Source: an uncultured Paracoccaceae bacterium
Lineage (GTDB): Bacteria; Pseudomonadota; Alphaproteobacteria; Rhodobacterales; Rhodobacteraceae
Assembly (NCBI GenBank): GCA_947500775.1
Contig: CANMTD010000001.1
Location: 1,178,001-1,242,000, forward strand
DNA length: 64,000 nucleotides
Direction: 5' to 3'
Shown: piece by piece, positions 55,791 to 64,000 of the stretch
How positions within the stretch are numbered: position 1 is the stretch's first letter
Layout: each line of letters opens with the position of its first letter
Program-made: the position numbers and the translations under genes
Notes under the pieces: generated by a model
The model's input: the letters and a program-made list of their open reading frames with translations, nothing else
What the model was told of the DNA's origin: nothing
Database searches by the model: none

Positions 55791-56893
55791 TCTGATTTAC
55801 CGCTGTTGGCCTTGTATTGGATGGTATCTTGGCGCGGCGGGTTGGAGGATGCAACCCGTGCTGCCAGTCTTTCGGTGAAACCGGATTGCGCCAGTTGAAA
55901 TGCCAGCTTGACCGCCGCCGATACGCCGGTGGCATCGGCCGATCCGTGCGATTTGACGACCGTGCCGTTCAGGCCCAGAAAGACGCCGCCGTTCACCCGG
56001 CGCGGATCGATCCGCTTGGACAGGCGCCGCAGCGAGGTATAGGCCAGAAGGGCGGCAATCCGCGACAGGGGCGAGTATTTGAAGGCCGCGCGCAGCAATT
56101 CACTGATCAGCTTGGCGGTGCCTTCGGCAGTTTTCAGCGCCACATTGCCGGTGAACCCGTCCGTCACGATCACATCGACCTTTTCCGACGGGATATCGCC
56201 GCCTTCGACAAAGCCCACGAATTCGAAATCATTCTGCTTCGCGGCTTCGTTGATCATGTCATGGGCGGCCTTCAGCTCGGCCCGGCCCTTGTGTTCCTCG
56301 GTGCCGACATTCAGCAGCCCGATGCGGGGGCGGGCGATGTCCAGCCCGTTGCGCGCATAAGAGGCGCCCATCAGCGCATATTGCAGCAGATCGTGTTCAT
56401 CGGCGCGGATATCGGCGCCCACATCCAGCATCACGTTGAAACCATGCGCGCTGCGCGATGGCCACAGACAGGCGATGGCCGGGCGATTCACGCCGGGCAC
56501 CTTGCGCAGGCGCACCATGCTCAGCGCCATCAGCGCGCCGGTATTGCCACAGGACACGCAGACGGTGGCATCGCCATCGCGCACCGATTCAATCGCCGAC
56601 CACATCGACGTGCCCTTGCCGTGACGCATCACGTGGCTGGGCTTTTCGCCCATCGTGACCACGCCCGGCGCATCGCGAATTTCGCAGATGTCCGCCAGCC
56701 CGCGACGTTTCGCGACCAGTTTGGCCAGCGCGTCTTCGGGGCCGTGCAGAATGAACCGGATATCGGGATTCTTGTCAGCAGAACGCGCAATGCCGGCGAC
56801 AACAGCCGCCGGCCCACGATCTCCGCCCATGGCGTCCACCGAGATAACGGTGCACGGGGCGGGTTTGGTAAGCTGGTCTTGATGTGCGGTCAT
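55787..56893 (-). CDS. plsX: Phosphate acyltransferase PlsX
   Basis: A 368-residue PlsX: VISVDAMGGDRGPAAVVAGIA near the N terminus, SAIESVRDGDATVCVSCGNTGALMA, and DVIVTDGFTGNVALKTAEG. It makes acyl-phosphate from acyl-ACP for phospholipid synthesis. It lies between rpmF and fabH in a widely conserved order. Confidence 0.97.
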   Translation of the reverse strand: MTAHQDQLTKPAPCTVISVDAMGGDRGPAAVVAGIARSADKNPDIRFILHGPEDALAKLVAKRRGLADICEIRDAPGVVTMGEKPSHVMRHGKGTSMWSAIESVRDGDATVCVSCGNTGALMALSMVRLRKVPGVNRPAIACLWPSRSAHGFNVMLDVGADIRADEHDLLQYALMGASYARNGLDIARPRIGLLNVGTEEHKGRAELKAAHDMINEAAKQNDFEFVGFVEGGDIPSEKVDVIVTDGFTGNVALKTAEGTAKLISELLRAAFKYSPLSRIAALLAYTSLRRLSKRIDPRRVNGGVFLGLNGTVVKSHGSADATGVSAAVKLAFQLAQSGFTERLAARVASSNPPRQDTIQYKANSGKSE

Positions 56894-56920
56894 CGGATGA
56901 TGCGCGCCCCAGCCCGCCGT

Positions 56921-57130
56921 TTACGCTGCGTCTTCTTCGTCCAGATCGATCTCGTCGGCGCGCGCGACAACCTCGCGGTCGTCGTAGTGGCCGCAGGCCG
57001 CACAGACGTGATGCGGGCGCTTAAGCTCGCCGCAGTTCGGGCATTCAGCCGGGTTGCCCGCAACAAGTGCATCATGCGAGCGACGGTTTCCGCGGCGGGA
57101 CCGCGTGATCTTATTCTGAGGGACAGCCAT
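56921..57130 (-). CDS. rpmF: 50S ribosomal protein L32
   Basis: A 69-residue L32: [22 protein letters not shown] with the zinc-type cysteine pairs CPNCGE and CAACGH. The acidic tail ([12 protein letters not shown]) is usual in alphaproteobacteria. It starts 157 bases after yceD, so it may also have its own promoter. Confidence 0.97.
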   Translation of the reverse strand: MAVPQNKITRSRRGNRRSHDALVAGNPAECPNCGELKRPHHVCAACGHYDDREVVARADEIDLDEEDAA

Positions 57131-57286
57131 GTCTCAACCTCGGTGTTATCAGGGCATTTGCCCTTAATTTCTAGGGAGTGAGCGACCTGAGCACCCGTAT
57201 GGTGCGCCGTCCTACCCAACGTGTAAACGAGGCCGGGAACATACCCATATTTCGGTGCGGCGCAAGTGTTTTCTGACACGATTTCT

Positions 57287-57835
57287 TTATTCATCTTTGA
57301 GGGTGTTTTTCAGCTTTGCAAGGGCGGCAAAGGGTTTCACATCATCGTCGGTCAGCGGCGCGGTTCCAGGTTCCGCGAATGTTGTCTGTTCAAGCCCCGC
57401 ATCCGCCGCACGCGGATACAGCGGCAGTGCCAGCGCCAGTGCTTCGATCATCACCACGTTCAGGTCCAGCACATCGGGCAGGGGGTCCATGGTGTCATCG
57501 TCGGGAATCTCCTCTTCCGATCCTTCCGATGGCTCGGGCATATCGGCAATGTAGCGACGGATGAGGGTTTCATCAATCCGGGTGGTGACAGGGGCCAGCG
57601 TCGCGACGCAAGGCTGCACCACGGTGGCGCCCAGTGTGCCCTCAAGCCGCCAGTCGCGTTTGCCCTCGGGCAGGATCTGTCCCTTGAAGGTCAGCTTGCG
57701 CAGCGTCAGCAATTCCAGTTCGGTGGCGATGGCCGCGCGGGCCTCGGCATCGGGGGACAGGGCAAAATCATAGGCGTCGCCGGGGGGCAAAGCGGCCAGG
57801 CGCAGCGCGTGATCGGTCTGAGACTTGTCTGACAT
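57287..57835 (-). CDS. yceD: YceD/DUF177 family protein
   Basis: A 182-residue DUF177 protein: ELLTLRKLTFKGQILPEGKRDWRLEGTLGATVVQPCVATLAPV in the middle and an acidic stretch (SEGSEEEIPDDDTMDPLPDVLDLN) before the C-terminal part. The family usually precedes rpmF and is linked to 23S rRNA accumulation in plants and bacteria. The start at 57835 is used; an in-frame ATG at 57865 has a purine run too close to serve. Confidence 0.88.
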   Translation of the reverse strand: MSDKSQTDHALRLAALPPGDAYDFALSPDAEARAAIATELELLTLRKLTFKGQILPEGKRDWRLEGTLGATVVQPCVATLAPVTTRIDETLIRRYIADMPEPSEGSEEEIPDDDTMDPLPDVLDLNVVMIEALALALPLYPRAADAGLEQTTFAEPGTAPLTDDDVKPFAALAKLKNTLKDE

Positions 57836-57915
57836 GGCGGCGTTCCATTCTTGAACCTGCGGCATTCCTTCTGTAAGCGGATACGAGGCGCGTTGCAGCA
57901 TGGCAAGAGGTGCGA

Positions 57916-58380
57916 ATGTCGAAATCGACAGGGATTGTGAAACTGGCATTGGCCGTGACGCTGATGGCGGCACTGGCAGGATGTACCCCAATCTACCGCA
58001 ATCACGGCTATGCGCCCACCGAAGAAGACCTGTCCGAGGTGGCCGTCGGCGTTGATACCCGCGACACTGTTGCCGATGTGATCGGGCCGCCCACATCGTC
58101 GGGCGTGATGCGCGACGGGGCATGGTATTACGTGTCCAGCCGCTGGCAGACCCGCCTGTATTTCGCCCCCGAAGAACTGGACCGCCAAGTGGTCGCGGTA
58201 TCCTTCGCCGAGGACGGTGTGGTCAGCAATATCGAGCGTTTCACGCTGGAAGACGGCAATGTCATCGTGCTGAACCGCCGGGTGACCGACGACAATATCA
58301 AGGGTCTGACCTTCATCCGTCAGCTGCTGGGCAACCTGGGCAACTTCAACCCGGCACAGACCCTGGCCGACCGAAACTAA
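57916..58380 (+). CDS. bamE: Outer membrane assembly lipoprotein BamE
   Basis: A 154-residue SmpA/OmlA-family lipoprotein. Lipobox LAGC ([19 protein letters not shown]), then [35 protein letters not shown]. It would assist the Bam complex in folding outer-membrane proteins. The start at 57916 has an AAGAGG site. Divergent from yceD; its stop interlocks with the convergent msrB stop (CTAA). Confidence 0.88.
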   Translation: MSKSTGIVKLALAVTLMAALAGCTPIYRNHGYAPTEEDLSEVAVGVDTRDTVADVIGPPTSSGVMRDGAWYYVSSRWQTRLYFAPEELDRQVVAVSFAEDGVVSNIERFTLEDGNVIVLNRRVTDDNIKGLTFIRQLLGNLGNFNPAQTLADRN

Positions 58381-58775
58381 GCCGCGTCCGGGTCAAAGCG
58401 CAGGGCGACGCCATTCAGGCAATATCTTAATCCGGTGGGCTGCGGCCCATCGGGAAAGACATGGCCCAGATGGGCGTCGCAGCGGTTACAATGCACTTCA
58501 GTCCGGCGCATGAACCAGCTGTTGTCCTGCGATTCGCCGACCATGTCGGGGTCCAGCGGCGCATAGAAACTGGGCCAGCCGGTGCCGCTTTCGAATTTCG
58601 TATCCTGCCCGAACAGCGCGGCCCCGCAGCACACGCAGCGGAAGATGCCCGGCTCTTTCGGGAAATTATCATGGGTGCCCGCCCGTTCGGTGCCGTGTTT
58701 GCGCGTGACCTTGAAGGCCAGATCGGACAGTTCCGTGCGCCATTCCGCGTCGGATTTTACGATTTTTTCTGACAT
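58377..58775 (-). CDS. msrB: Peptide-methionine (R)-S-oxide reductase MsrB (cytosolic type)
   Basis: A 132-residue MsrB without a signal peptide. Zinc cysteines C47/C50 (FRCVCCG) and C96/C99 (EVHCNRCD), substrate segment ESGTGWPSF, catalytic Cys119 (LRYCLNG). It repairs methionine-R-sulfoxide in cytosolic proteins and complements the exported MsrB at 2985-3440. Confidence 0.95.
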   Translation of the reverse strand: MSEKIVKSDAEWRTELSDLAFKVTRKHGTERAGTHDNFPKEPGIFRCVCCGAALFGQDTKFESGTGWPSFYAPLDPDMVGESQDNSWFMRRTEVHCNRCDAHLGHVFPDGPQPTGLRYCLNGVALRFDPDAA

Positions 58776-58882
58776 TGGTCCTCCGCTTCTGTCAAAACAG
58801 TGTCACATCTTGTGTGATATGTCGCCCGGAACCATATCTAGGCGGCAGACGGTAAACGCCAAGGGATCAGGAGGCTTATGCC

Positions 58883-59623
58883 ATGCGGGGATTGCGCAAA
58901 GGGCGGTATGTTGCCCGCATCGCGGACGGGCCTGCCGATATCGCGGCGGCACAAGACCTGCGCGGGCTGACGTTTCGCGGTGGTGATGCTGCGGGCGTGG
59001 ATGCCGATACATTCGACAACCTGTGCCATCACGTGCTGGTCGAAGAGGTGAAAACCGGTGCGCTGGTCTGTTGTTTCCGCCTGTTGCCGCTGCGGACCGG
59101 GGCCGATATCGGGCAAAGCTATTCGGCGCAGTATTACGAATTGTCAGCCCTGTCGGATTTCGAAGGGCCGATGGTCGAAATGGGCCGCTTCTGCATCCAT
59201 CCGGATTATAAAGATCCCGATATCCTGCGCGTGGCCTGGGGGGCGATGACCAAATTCGTGGACGATGAGGGCGTGGAAATGCTGTTTGGCTGTTCCTCGT
59301 TCAAAGGCACCGAGGCCGAGGCCTATATGGACGCATTCGCCCTGCTGAAAGAAAAGCATCTGGCGCCCAAGCGGTTCCTGCCACGGGTCAAGGCGCCGAA
59401 TGTGTTCCGCTTTGCCCAGAAACTGCGCCTGCGCAAACCCGATGCCAAGCGGGCCTTGCTGGGTATGCCGCCCTTGCTGCGGACCTATCTGTTGATGGGG
59501 GGCTGGGTCAGCGATCATGCGGTGGTGGACCGTGATCTGAACACGCTGCATGTGTTCACCGGGCTGGAAATCGGGGCGATCCCGCCCGCCCGCAAACGTC
59601 TGTTGCGGGCGACCGCGGGCTAG
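58883..59623 (+). CDS. olsB: Ornithine-ACP N-acyltransferase (OlsB-type)
   Basis: A 246-residue GNAT-fold protein of the OlsB family: MRGLRKGRYVARIADGPADI, VEEVKTGALVCCFRLLPL, and EMGRFCIHPDYKDPDILRVAWGAMTKFV. OlsB adds a 3-hydroxyacyl chain to ornithine to make lyso-ornithine lipid, a phosphorus-free membrane lipid used under phosphate limitation. olsA is usually adjacent but is not seen here. Confidence 0.87.
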   Translation: MRGLRKGRYVARIADGPADIAAAQDLRGLTFRGGDAAGVDADTFDNLCHHVLVEEVKTGALVCCFRLLPLRTGADIGQSYSAQYYELSALSDFEGPMVEMGRFCIHPDYKDPDILRVAWGAMTKFVDDEGVEMLFGCSSFKGTEAEAYMDAFALLKEKHLAPKRFLPRVKAPNVFRFAQKLRLRKPDAKRALLGMPPLLRTYLLMGGWVSDHAVVDRDLNTLHVFTGLEIGAIPPARKRLLRATAG

Positions 59624-59665
59624 ATCCGGCGACCCGCGCGGGGCCGCCGAATCCGTTGGTCGGGG

Positions 59666-61825
59666 CTATTCCAGACAGAACCCTTCGATATCCCAAGCGT
59701 GCCAGCCGATCGAACCGCTGTTCACAATCGTGCGATCAACCCCGTGGATGCGGACGTTATAGCCGCAGGGGTCCATGCCGGTGGTGTCCAGCTCCCACGT
59801 GCCCGAGGCGCCGCCTGATGTCAGCGTCAGCGCCGCATGGGACAGGCTGTTCGACGCCGAAGGACCGGGCAGCGGGGCCGGGAAGGGCGCGGGCGGCACC
59901 ACCGTGGTGATGAACATATGCCCGCCCGATGCCTCGGCCGCCGGTGTCACGCTGAGCGACAGGCTGTGGCTGTGCAGATCGGACATCGCATAGGTGCCGA
60001 CGATGACCTCGCCCACCGGGAACTTGCCGCAATTGCCATCACCGCTGGTGATTTCCACATCGACCGCGGGGCGGGTGTTGTCGACAAAGAACTCCTCGAT
60101 CCCGCTGGTGGCCAGCAACAGCGGGGCACCTGCCTCGCGGAACTGGACATAGACCGAATGAAGCCCTTCCTCGGCGGCGGTAAACGGTGCCAGCAGGTCG
60201 CCGGCCACGCTTTTGAACACCGCACCCGTGCGCGGGATATAGTCGAACCAGTCGCCGGTCGCGGTCTGCGTGACCGAGGCCGAACTGGTGCTGCCGCCGA
60301 TGATCGTGGTGACCCAGACGTTGAAGGATTTTGTCCAGGGTTTGTGGATCGCATCGGACGGGCCTTTGACCATGATCCGGTATTCTAGCGCGGTGGATGG
60401 CGGGTTCACGATTTTCCCGGCCATGTTGATCACCCCGCCAAAGGGGCTTTGGCGGGCGGTGAAGGTGCCGCCGATGCTGGCGCCACTGGCATAGCCCGCA
60501 CCGTTGATCAGATCGACGGGCATCGACCCGATGGATTCGATGAACGGCGTGACGATGCCGGGGGTGATGCCCTTGGGCAGGGATTTCACCTCGATCCAGC
60601 AATCTTCGCGGTCGCCCCAATGGGGGATGAAGTTGGGTTGGTTCGGGACAGGCGGCGTCGACCACGACAGGATGCCGCGAATCCGCGCCCGCCCGCTTTC
60701 GCACCATTTCTTTCGGTGTTCGTCCAGATCGACCGGCAGCGACGCCTGATACCACAGCCCGTCATCGGGCACGTCGACATCATGTACTTCGACCCAGGTC
60801 GTGCCCTGATATTCCCAGCCCGACCCGAAATCGAGGTAAAAGGCGATATATTCGCGCGATCCCTGTTCGCACAGGTCGCCGGAATAGCCCGACCGCCGTT
60901 TGATTTCGACAACACCGTGCAACAGGTTCTGTTCGCGATCCAGACCGACGCAATGCAGTTCCTCATAGGTGGTGTTGAAATTGGGTTTCAGGATGAAATC
61001 GTCGAATTTCGAGATGTCGATTTTCAGCGGTTTCAGGGCCTTCAACGCCTCGTATGCCGCGATGTCGCTGTTGTCGGCGGCCAGTTGCGCCACCATCGGG
61101 AACACCGCCCGCATCGGCGCCAGTTCCTCTGAGTAATCCAGCTTTTCCAGCAACTGCCCCAGGGGCGGCACCGGTTTCGGGGCTGGGCCGTCCTGCACCA
61201 CCAGATCCTTGATCTTTTTCAGAACCGAAGGGTCGATCTTGCCGACGCCCGGCGCTTCGATCTTGTCGAAGATCCAGCAGAAAATCGGATTGCGCGGCTC
61301 GATCTGGATGTTGCGTTCCAGACGGTTGCCCCAGACCGGGACATAGCCGGGCAGGTTCGCAGGCGGTTCGACATTCCACGACAGGATCGCGCGCACCCGT
61401 GGCAGGACCGGCTTGCGGTCACAGCAGCTTTGCTTTTTCGGGTCGATCTTGATCGAAACGGCATAGCACAGGTCCTGATCGAACCCCAGATCGTGGCTGG
61501 CAAAGCTGGCCGCGCCGTGATCCACCCAAGTGCCATCGCCATAGTCCAGATAGAACCGGACATATTCGCGCGATCCGCCTGCGCAGGGATCTCCCATATA
61601 GCCGTTGCCCTGTTTGACCTCGACAATCGCGGTCAGAATCTCGGTTTCGGGATTGTAACCCAGGCAGGTCAGCTCTTCGTATGTCGTGTCGCCGATCTTT
61701 TTCAGGACCGCTTTGGGCAGGTCGGGCAGGTCCAGTTTTGACAGGTTGCCAAAGTAATTCGGGTTTTGGATAAGGTGCAACTTAAGGTTGTGACGCAGTT
61801 CAACGTCCTTGGAATTGTCTACCAT
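59666..61825 (-). CDS. Large protein of unknown function with an internally duplicated domain
   Basis: A 719-residue protein, start ATG 61825 with an AAGGAG site. No signal peptide. Two copies of a ~130-residue domain lie at residues 47-177 and 285-413. Both have TTYEELxCxG, GYxGDxCxxGSREYxxFYLD, a later HD pair, and RxRxILSW...PxWGxR. Shared cysteines (C54/C292, C81/C319) suggest metal or disulfide sites. Between them is a ~105-residue helical linker. The C-terminal 300 residues are beta-rich (PSTALEYRIMVKG, WTKSFNVWVTTI), like Ig-type modules. It stands alone between olsB and rarD. No function is known to me. Confidence 0.85.
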   Translation of the reverse strand: MVDNSKDVELRHNLKLHLIQNPNYFGNLSKLDLPDLPKAVLKKIGDTTYEELTCLGYNPETEILTAIVEVKQGNGYMGDPCAGGSREYVRFYLDYGDGTWVDHGAASFASHDLGFDQDLCYAVSIKIDPKKQSCCDRKPVLPRVRAILSWNVEPPANLPGYVPVWGNRLERNIQIEPRNPIFCWIFDKIEAPGVGKIDPSVLKKIKDLVVQDGPAPKPVPPLGQLLEKLDYSEELAPMRAVFPMVAQLAADNSDIAAYEALKALKPLKIDISKFDDFILKPNFNTTYEELHCVGLDREQNLLHGVVEIKRRSGYSGDLCEQGSREYIAFYLDFGSGWEYQGTTWVEVHDVDVPDDGLWYQASLPVDLDEHRKKWCESGRARIRGILSWSTPPVPNQPNFIPHWGDREDCWIEVKSLPKGITPGIVTPFIESIGSMPVDLINGAGYASGASIGGTFTARQSPFGGVINMAGKIVNPPSTALEYRIMVKGPSDAIHKPWTKSFNVWVTTIIGGSTSSASVTQTATGDWFDYIPRTGAVFKSVAGDLLAPFTAAEEGLHSVYVQFREAGAPLLLATSGIEEFFVDNTRPAVDVEITSGDGNCGKFPVGEVIVGTYAMSDLHSHSLSLSVTPAAEASGGHMFITTVVPPAPFPAPLPGPSASNSLSHAALTLTSGGASGTWELDTTGMDPCGYNVRIHGVDRTIVNSGSIGWHAWDIEGFCLE

Positions 61826-62056
61826 CGGTAAACTCCTTTTCGTGCTAAAAATGTCTTTTTTAAATAAGCCCGACTCGCGCCGTGCCGGTTCAATATACAC
61901 CCGTTTGGCGTGCAACTGGCCGGTCGCGTGTTTTCAGAACCTTTATCGGCGGGAACTGGCCGACAGCCGCGGGCGGCGGTTCGGTGCGAATGCGCTTGTT
62001 GCCGCCGCGCGCCTGTGATCCATCTGGCGCAAAGCAAAGATCAGCGGTGAGGTCGG

Positions 62057-62998
62057 ATGAGCGAGGCGGGCAAAGGTATTCTGGCGATGAGCGCGGCCTG
62101 CTGCATCTGGGGGCTGTCGGCGCTGTATTACAAGCTGATCGCCCATGTCCCGCCGCTAGAGGTGCTGTGCCACCGGACGCTGTGGTCGCTGGTGTTCTTC
62201 GGGCTGGTTCTGGCGTTTCAGGGGCGGCTGGGCGAGGTCGCCCGCCTGTTCCGGTCGGGCCGGGTTCTGGGGCCGGTGTTTCTGGCGGCATTGCTGATTT
62301 CGGCCAACTGGTTCCTGTTCATCTATTCGATCCAGGTCGGGCGCGCGGTGCAGGCCAGCTTGGGGTATTACATCTTTCCGCTGGTCGCCGTGATGCTGGG
62401 GGCGCTGTTCCTGCGCGAACGGCTCAGCGTGGTGAAATGGCTGGCGGTGGGGCTGGCGGCGCTGGCGGTCATCACCCTGACCTGGGGGCTGGGTGTGGCG
62501 CCGTGGATTTCGCTGTCGCTGGCGGTGACATTCGGGTTCTACGGGCTGATCAAGAAATCCATCGCCGCGGGCCCCGTGGTATCGGTCACGACCGAGGTGC
62601 TGTTGCTGGCGCCACTGGCGCTGATCTGGTTGTGGGGCGTGCATACGCAGGGCTGGACCGGGCTGGTGGGCCGCAACCTGGGCACCTTTGGCCGCGATCT
62701 GGGCGACAGCCTGATCCTGATGGCCTCGGGCGTTCTGACCGGCGGGCCGCTGATCCTGTTTTCCTATGCCTCGCGGCGGGTCAGCATGGCCACCGTCGGG
62801 CTGGTGCAATACATCAACCCGACCCTGCAGTTTCTGGTGGCGACGCTGGCCTTTGGCGAGGTGATCACCGGCTGGCACATGTTGGCCTTTCCGCTGATCT
62901 GGACGGCGCTGGCGCTGTATTCCGGGGAAAGCCTGCGTCAGGACAGGGCGGCGCGCAGATCGGCCATCAACACGTCGACCGACGGCACCGATTTGTAA
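62057..62998 (+). CDS. rarD: RarD/EamA family permease
   Basis: A 313-residue protein with about ten membrane helices in two EamA repeats. MSEAGKGILAMSAACCIWGLSALYYKLIAHVPPLEVLCHRTLWSL is the RarD N terminus. Members export or import small metabolites; the substrate is unknown. Its last 61 bases overlap the convergent LOG-family gene, an unusually long overlap, but both reading frames are well supported. Confidence 0.9.
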   Translation: MSEAGKGILAMSAACCIWGLSALYYKLIAHVPPLEVLCHRTLWSLVFFGLVLAFQGRLGEVARLFRSGRVLGPVFLAALLISANWFLFIYSIQVGRAVQASLGYYIFPLVAVMLGALFLRERLSVVKWLAVGLAALAVITLTWGLGVAPWISLSLAVTFGFYGLIKKSIAAGPVVSVTTEVLLLAPLALIWLWGVHTQGWTGLVGRNLGTFGRDLGDSLILMASGVLTGGPLILFSYASRRVSMATVGLVQYINPTLQFLVATLAFGEVITGWHMLAFPLIWTALALYSGESLRQDRAARRSAINTSTDGTDL

Positions 62999-63495
62999 AA
63001 ACCGGTCATGCTGGATTCGGCGAATCCCTGATCGATGACGTGATCGACCAATCCTGTCAGCGGGTCCCAATAGTCGTCGATGTTCAGCAGATAGATCGGT
63101 TTTTCATGCAGACCCAGCTGCCGCCATGTCAGGACCTCGAAAAACTCATCCAGCGATCCGGCCCCGCCGGGCATGACCACGATGGCGTCCGAATTCATGT
63201 ACATGACCTTTTTGCGCTCATGCATGTTTTCAGTCACGATAAAGGTCGACAGATCGCGTTTACCGACCTCAAGATCGAACAGATGCACAGGGATCACGCC
63301 GAAAGTATCGCCGCCCGCGGCCTGCGCGCTGCGCGCGACCCGGCCCATCAAGCCGACATCGCCCGCGCCATAAACCAGCCGCCAGCCCGCACCCGCAATG
63401 GCATGGCCCATCGCCTCGGCCGCCTGGCCATAGCTGGGGCGTACACCATCGCGTGAGCCGCAAAAGACACAGATCGAGGGGGCGGGAAGGGGCAT
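62938..63495 (-). CDS. LOG family protein (cytokinin riboside 5'-monophosphate phosphoribohydrolase-like)
   Basis: A 185-residue Rossmann-fold protein: SICVFCGSRDGVRPSYGQAA, GWRLVYGAGDVGLMG and the signature VVMPGGAGSLDEFFEVLTW. LOG enzymes remove ribose phosphate from nucleotide precursors of cytokinins, and bacterial homologues hydrolyse AMP-type nucleotides. The C terminus overlaps rarD on the opposite strand by 61 bases. Confidence 0.9.
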   Translation of the reverse strand: MPLPAPSICVFCGSRDGVRPSYGQAAEAMGHAIAGAGWRLVYGAGDVGLMGRVARSAQAAGGDTFGVIPVHLFDLEVGKRDLSTFIVTENMHERKKVMYMNSDAIVVMPGGAGSLDEFFEVLTWRQLGLHEKPIYLLNIDDYWDPLTGLVDHVIDQGFAESSMTGFYKSVPSVDVLMADLRAALS

Positions 63496-63592
63496 ATGGG
63501 GACTCCGGGCAAGGGTTCTGGACCCGTGATAGCGGTGTTGCTATTGTCCCACAAGCGCGGCTTGGGGAATGGGTCGCGTAGGGGATTTGGTG

Positions 63593-64000
63593 ATGAGAAT
63601 TTGGACAACGGGCTGGGCAGGCGGTCAGGGAATGATCGCGGCGGTGGCGCTTATTGCGGCAGCGGCCGGTGGCTATTGGGCTTATACGGAATTCGGAACA
63701 GGCGAGGATGCGGCGCCCGACACGGTGGCCCCTGTGCCCGCGCCGGTTGCCCAGCTGCCTGAAACGGCAACCCAAAAGCCTGCAACACCGGGCAAACCTG
63801 CCGAGGTTGCCCGCCCGCAGGCACAGCCGGAAACCGCGGCACCCGTGGATCAGCCTGCGGCTGACGATCCCGCCGCGCCCACCTTCGATGTGGTCCGGAT
63901 CGCGCCCGAGGGCGATGCGCTGGTGGCCGGTCAGGGCGTTCCCGGTGCAAAGGTCCGGGTACGTGTGGCGGGCACCGATGTGGCCGAGGTCGAAGCCGAC
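63593..64000 (+). CDS. Exported or membrane-anchored protein, N-terminal part (probable LysM-type)
   Basis: The frame is open from ATG 63593 to the window edge (136 codons). A membrane segment (GMIAAVALIAAAAGGYWAYTEFG) is followed by a Pro/Ala/Thr-rich linker, then TFDVVRIAPEGDALVAGQGVPGAKVRVRV, a repeat-like segment that in Rhodobacterales precedes LysM peptidoglycan-binding domains. The LysM part would be outside the window, so the family is inferred. Confidence 0.7.
   Translation, partial: MRIWTTGWAGGQGMIAAVALIAAAAGGYWAYTEFGTGEDAAPDTVAPVPAPVAQLPETATQKPATPGKPAEVARPQAQPETAAPVDQPAADDPAAPTFDVVRIAPEGDALVAGQGVPGAKVRVRVAGTDVAEVEAD

Overview
The window is GC-rich alphaproteobacterial chromosome, most likely from the Rhodobacterales (Roseobacter group). 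Supporting marks are the aerobic cobaltochelatase genes cobS/cobT, a bolA / J-domain gene pair, a protein with a VPVPA-type C-terminal sorting tail, single-chain PntA with PntB, an OlsB-type ornithine-lipid acyltransferase, a two-domain dCTP deaminase, and the yceD-rpmF-plsX-fabH-ihfA-merR order ending at a tRNA-Pro. I saw no rRNA, insertion sequence, phage module or CRISPR array. Genes are packed tightly, with many ATGA or TGATG overlaps and several convergent pairs whose stop codons interlock. Layout, 1-16 kb: the 5' part of cobT, two small secreted proteins and cobS. A block then follows that looks inserted between cobS and its usual neighbours dnaJ/bolA: a Tat-exported MsrB, a 5-oxoprolinase operon (pxpBCA), a divergent TRAP transporter (dctPQM) and a MarR-type regulator. 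After dnaJ/bolA come a DUF4177-like protein, an isolated VPVPA-tail exported protein behind a 570-base AT-richer non-coding stretch, gatB, a lytic-transglycosylase-like lipoprotein and an acyltransferase. Layout, 16-32 kb: an SDR and aminopeptidase N, a VOC protein, malate synthase G followed by a GlcG-like protein and a class I glutamine-amidotransferase-like hydrolase, a membrane-anchored cytochrome c, a large RTX/Hint secreted protein, kynureninase with an overlapping acetyltransferase gene, and pntAB. A 140-base cluster of hairpins then precedes an A-type Fe-S carrier. Layout, 32-53 kb: dgt, a CPA1-type antiporter with a nucleotide-binding tail, and the translationally coupled argS / SPOR / nagZ / scpA / scpB run. 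Next is one long minus-strand cluster for urea use, urtABCDE followed by ureDA-(small ORF)-BCEFG: the ABC transporter imports urea, urease hydrolyses it to ammonia, and the accessory proteins load nickel. The small ORF between ureA and ureB encodes a 55-residue His-rich predicted membrane peptide. Layout, 53-64 kb: dCTP deaminase, tRNA-Pro(GGG) with a terminator, the ihfA/fabH/plsX/rpmF/yceD lipid-ribosome cluster, bamE, a cytosolic MsrB, olsB, a 719-residue protein of unknown function with a clear internal duplication, a RarD-type permease overlapping a LOG-family gene, and the start of a putative LysM-type protein. The observations most worth following are the duplicated unknown protein, the small urease-operon peptide, the predicted 5-oxoproline uptake and catabolism block, the pntB-erpA hairpin cluster, and the perfect dyads in front of glcB, the hydrolase gene and pxp/dct.
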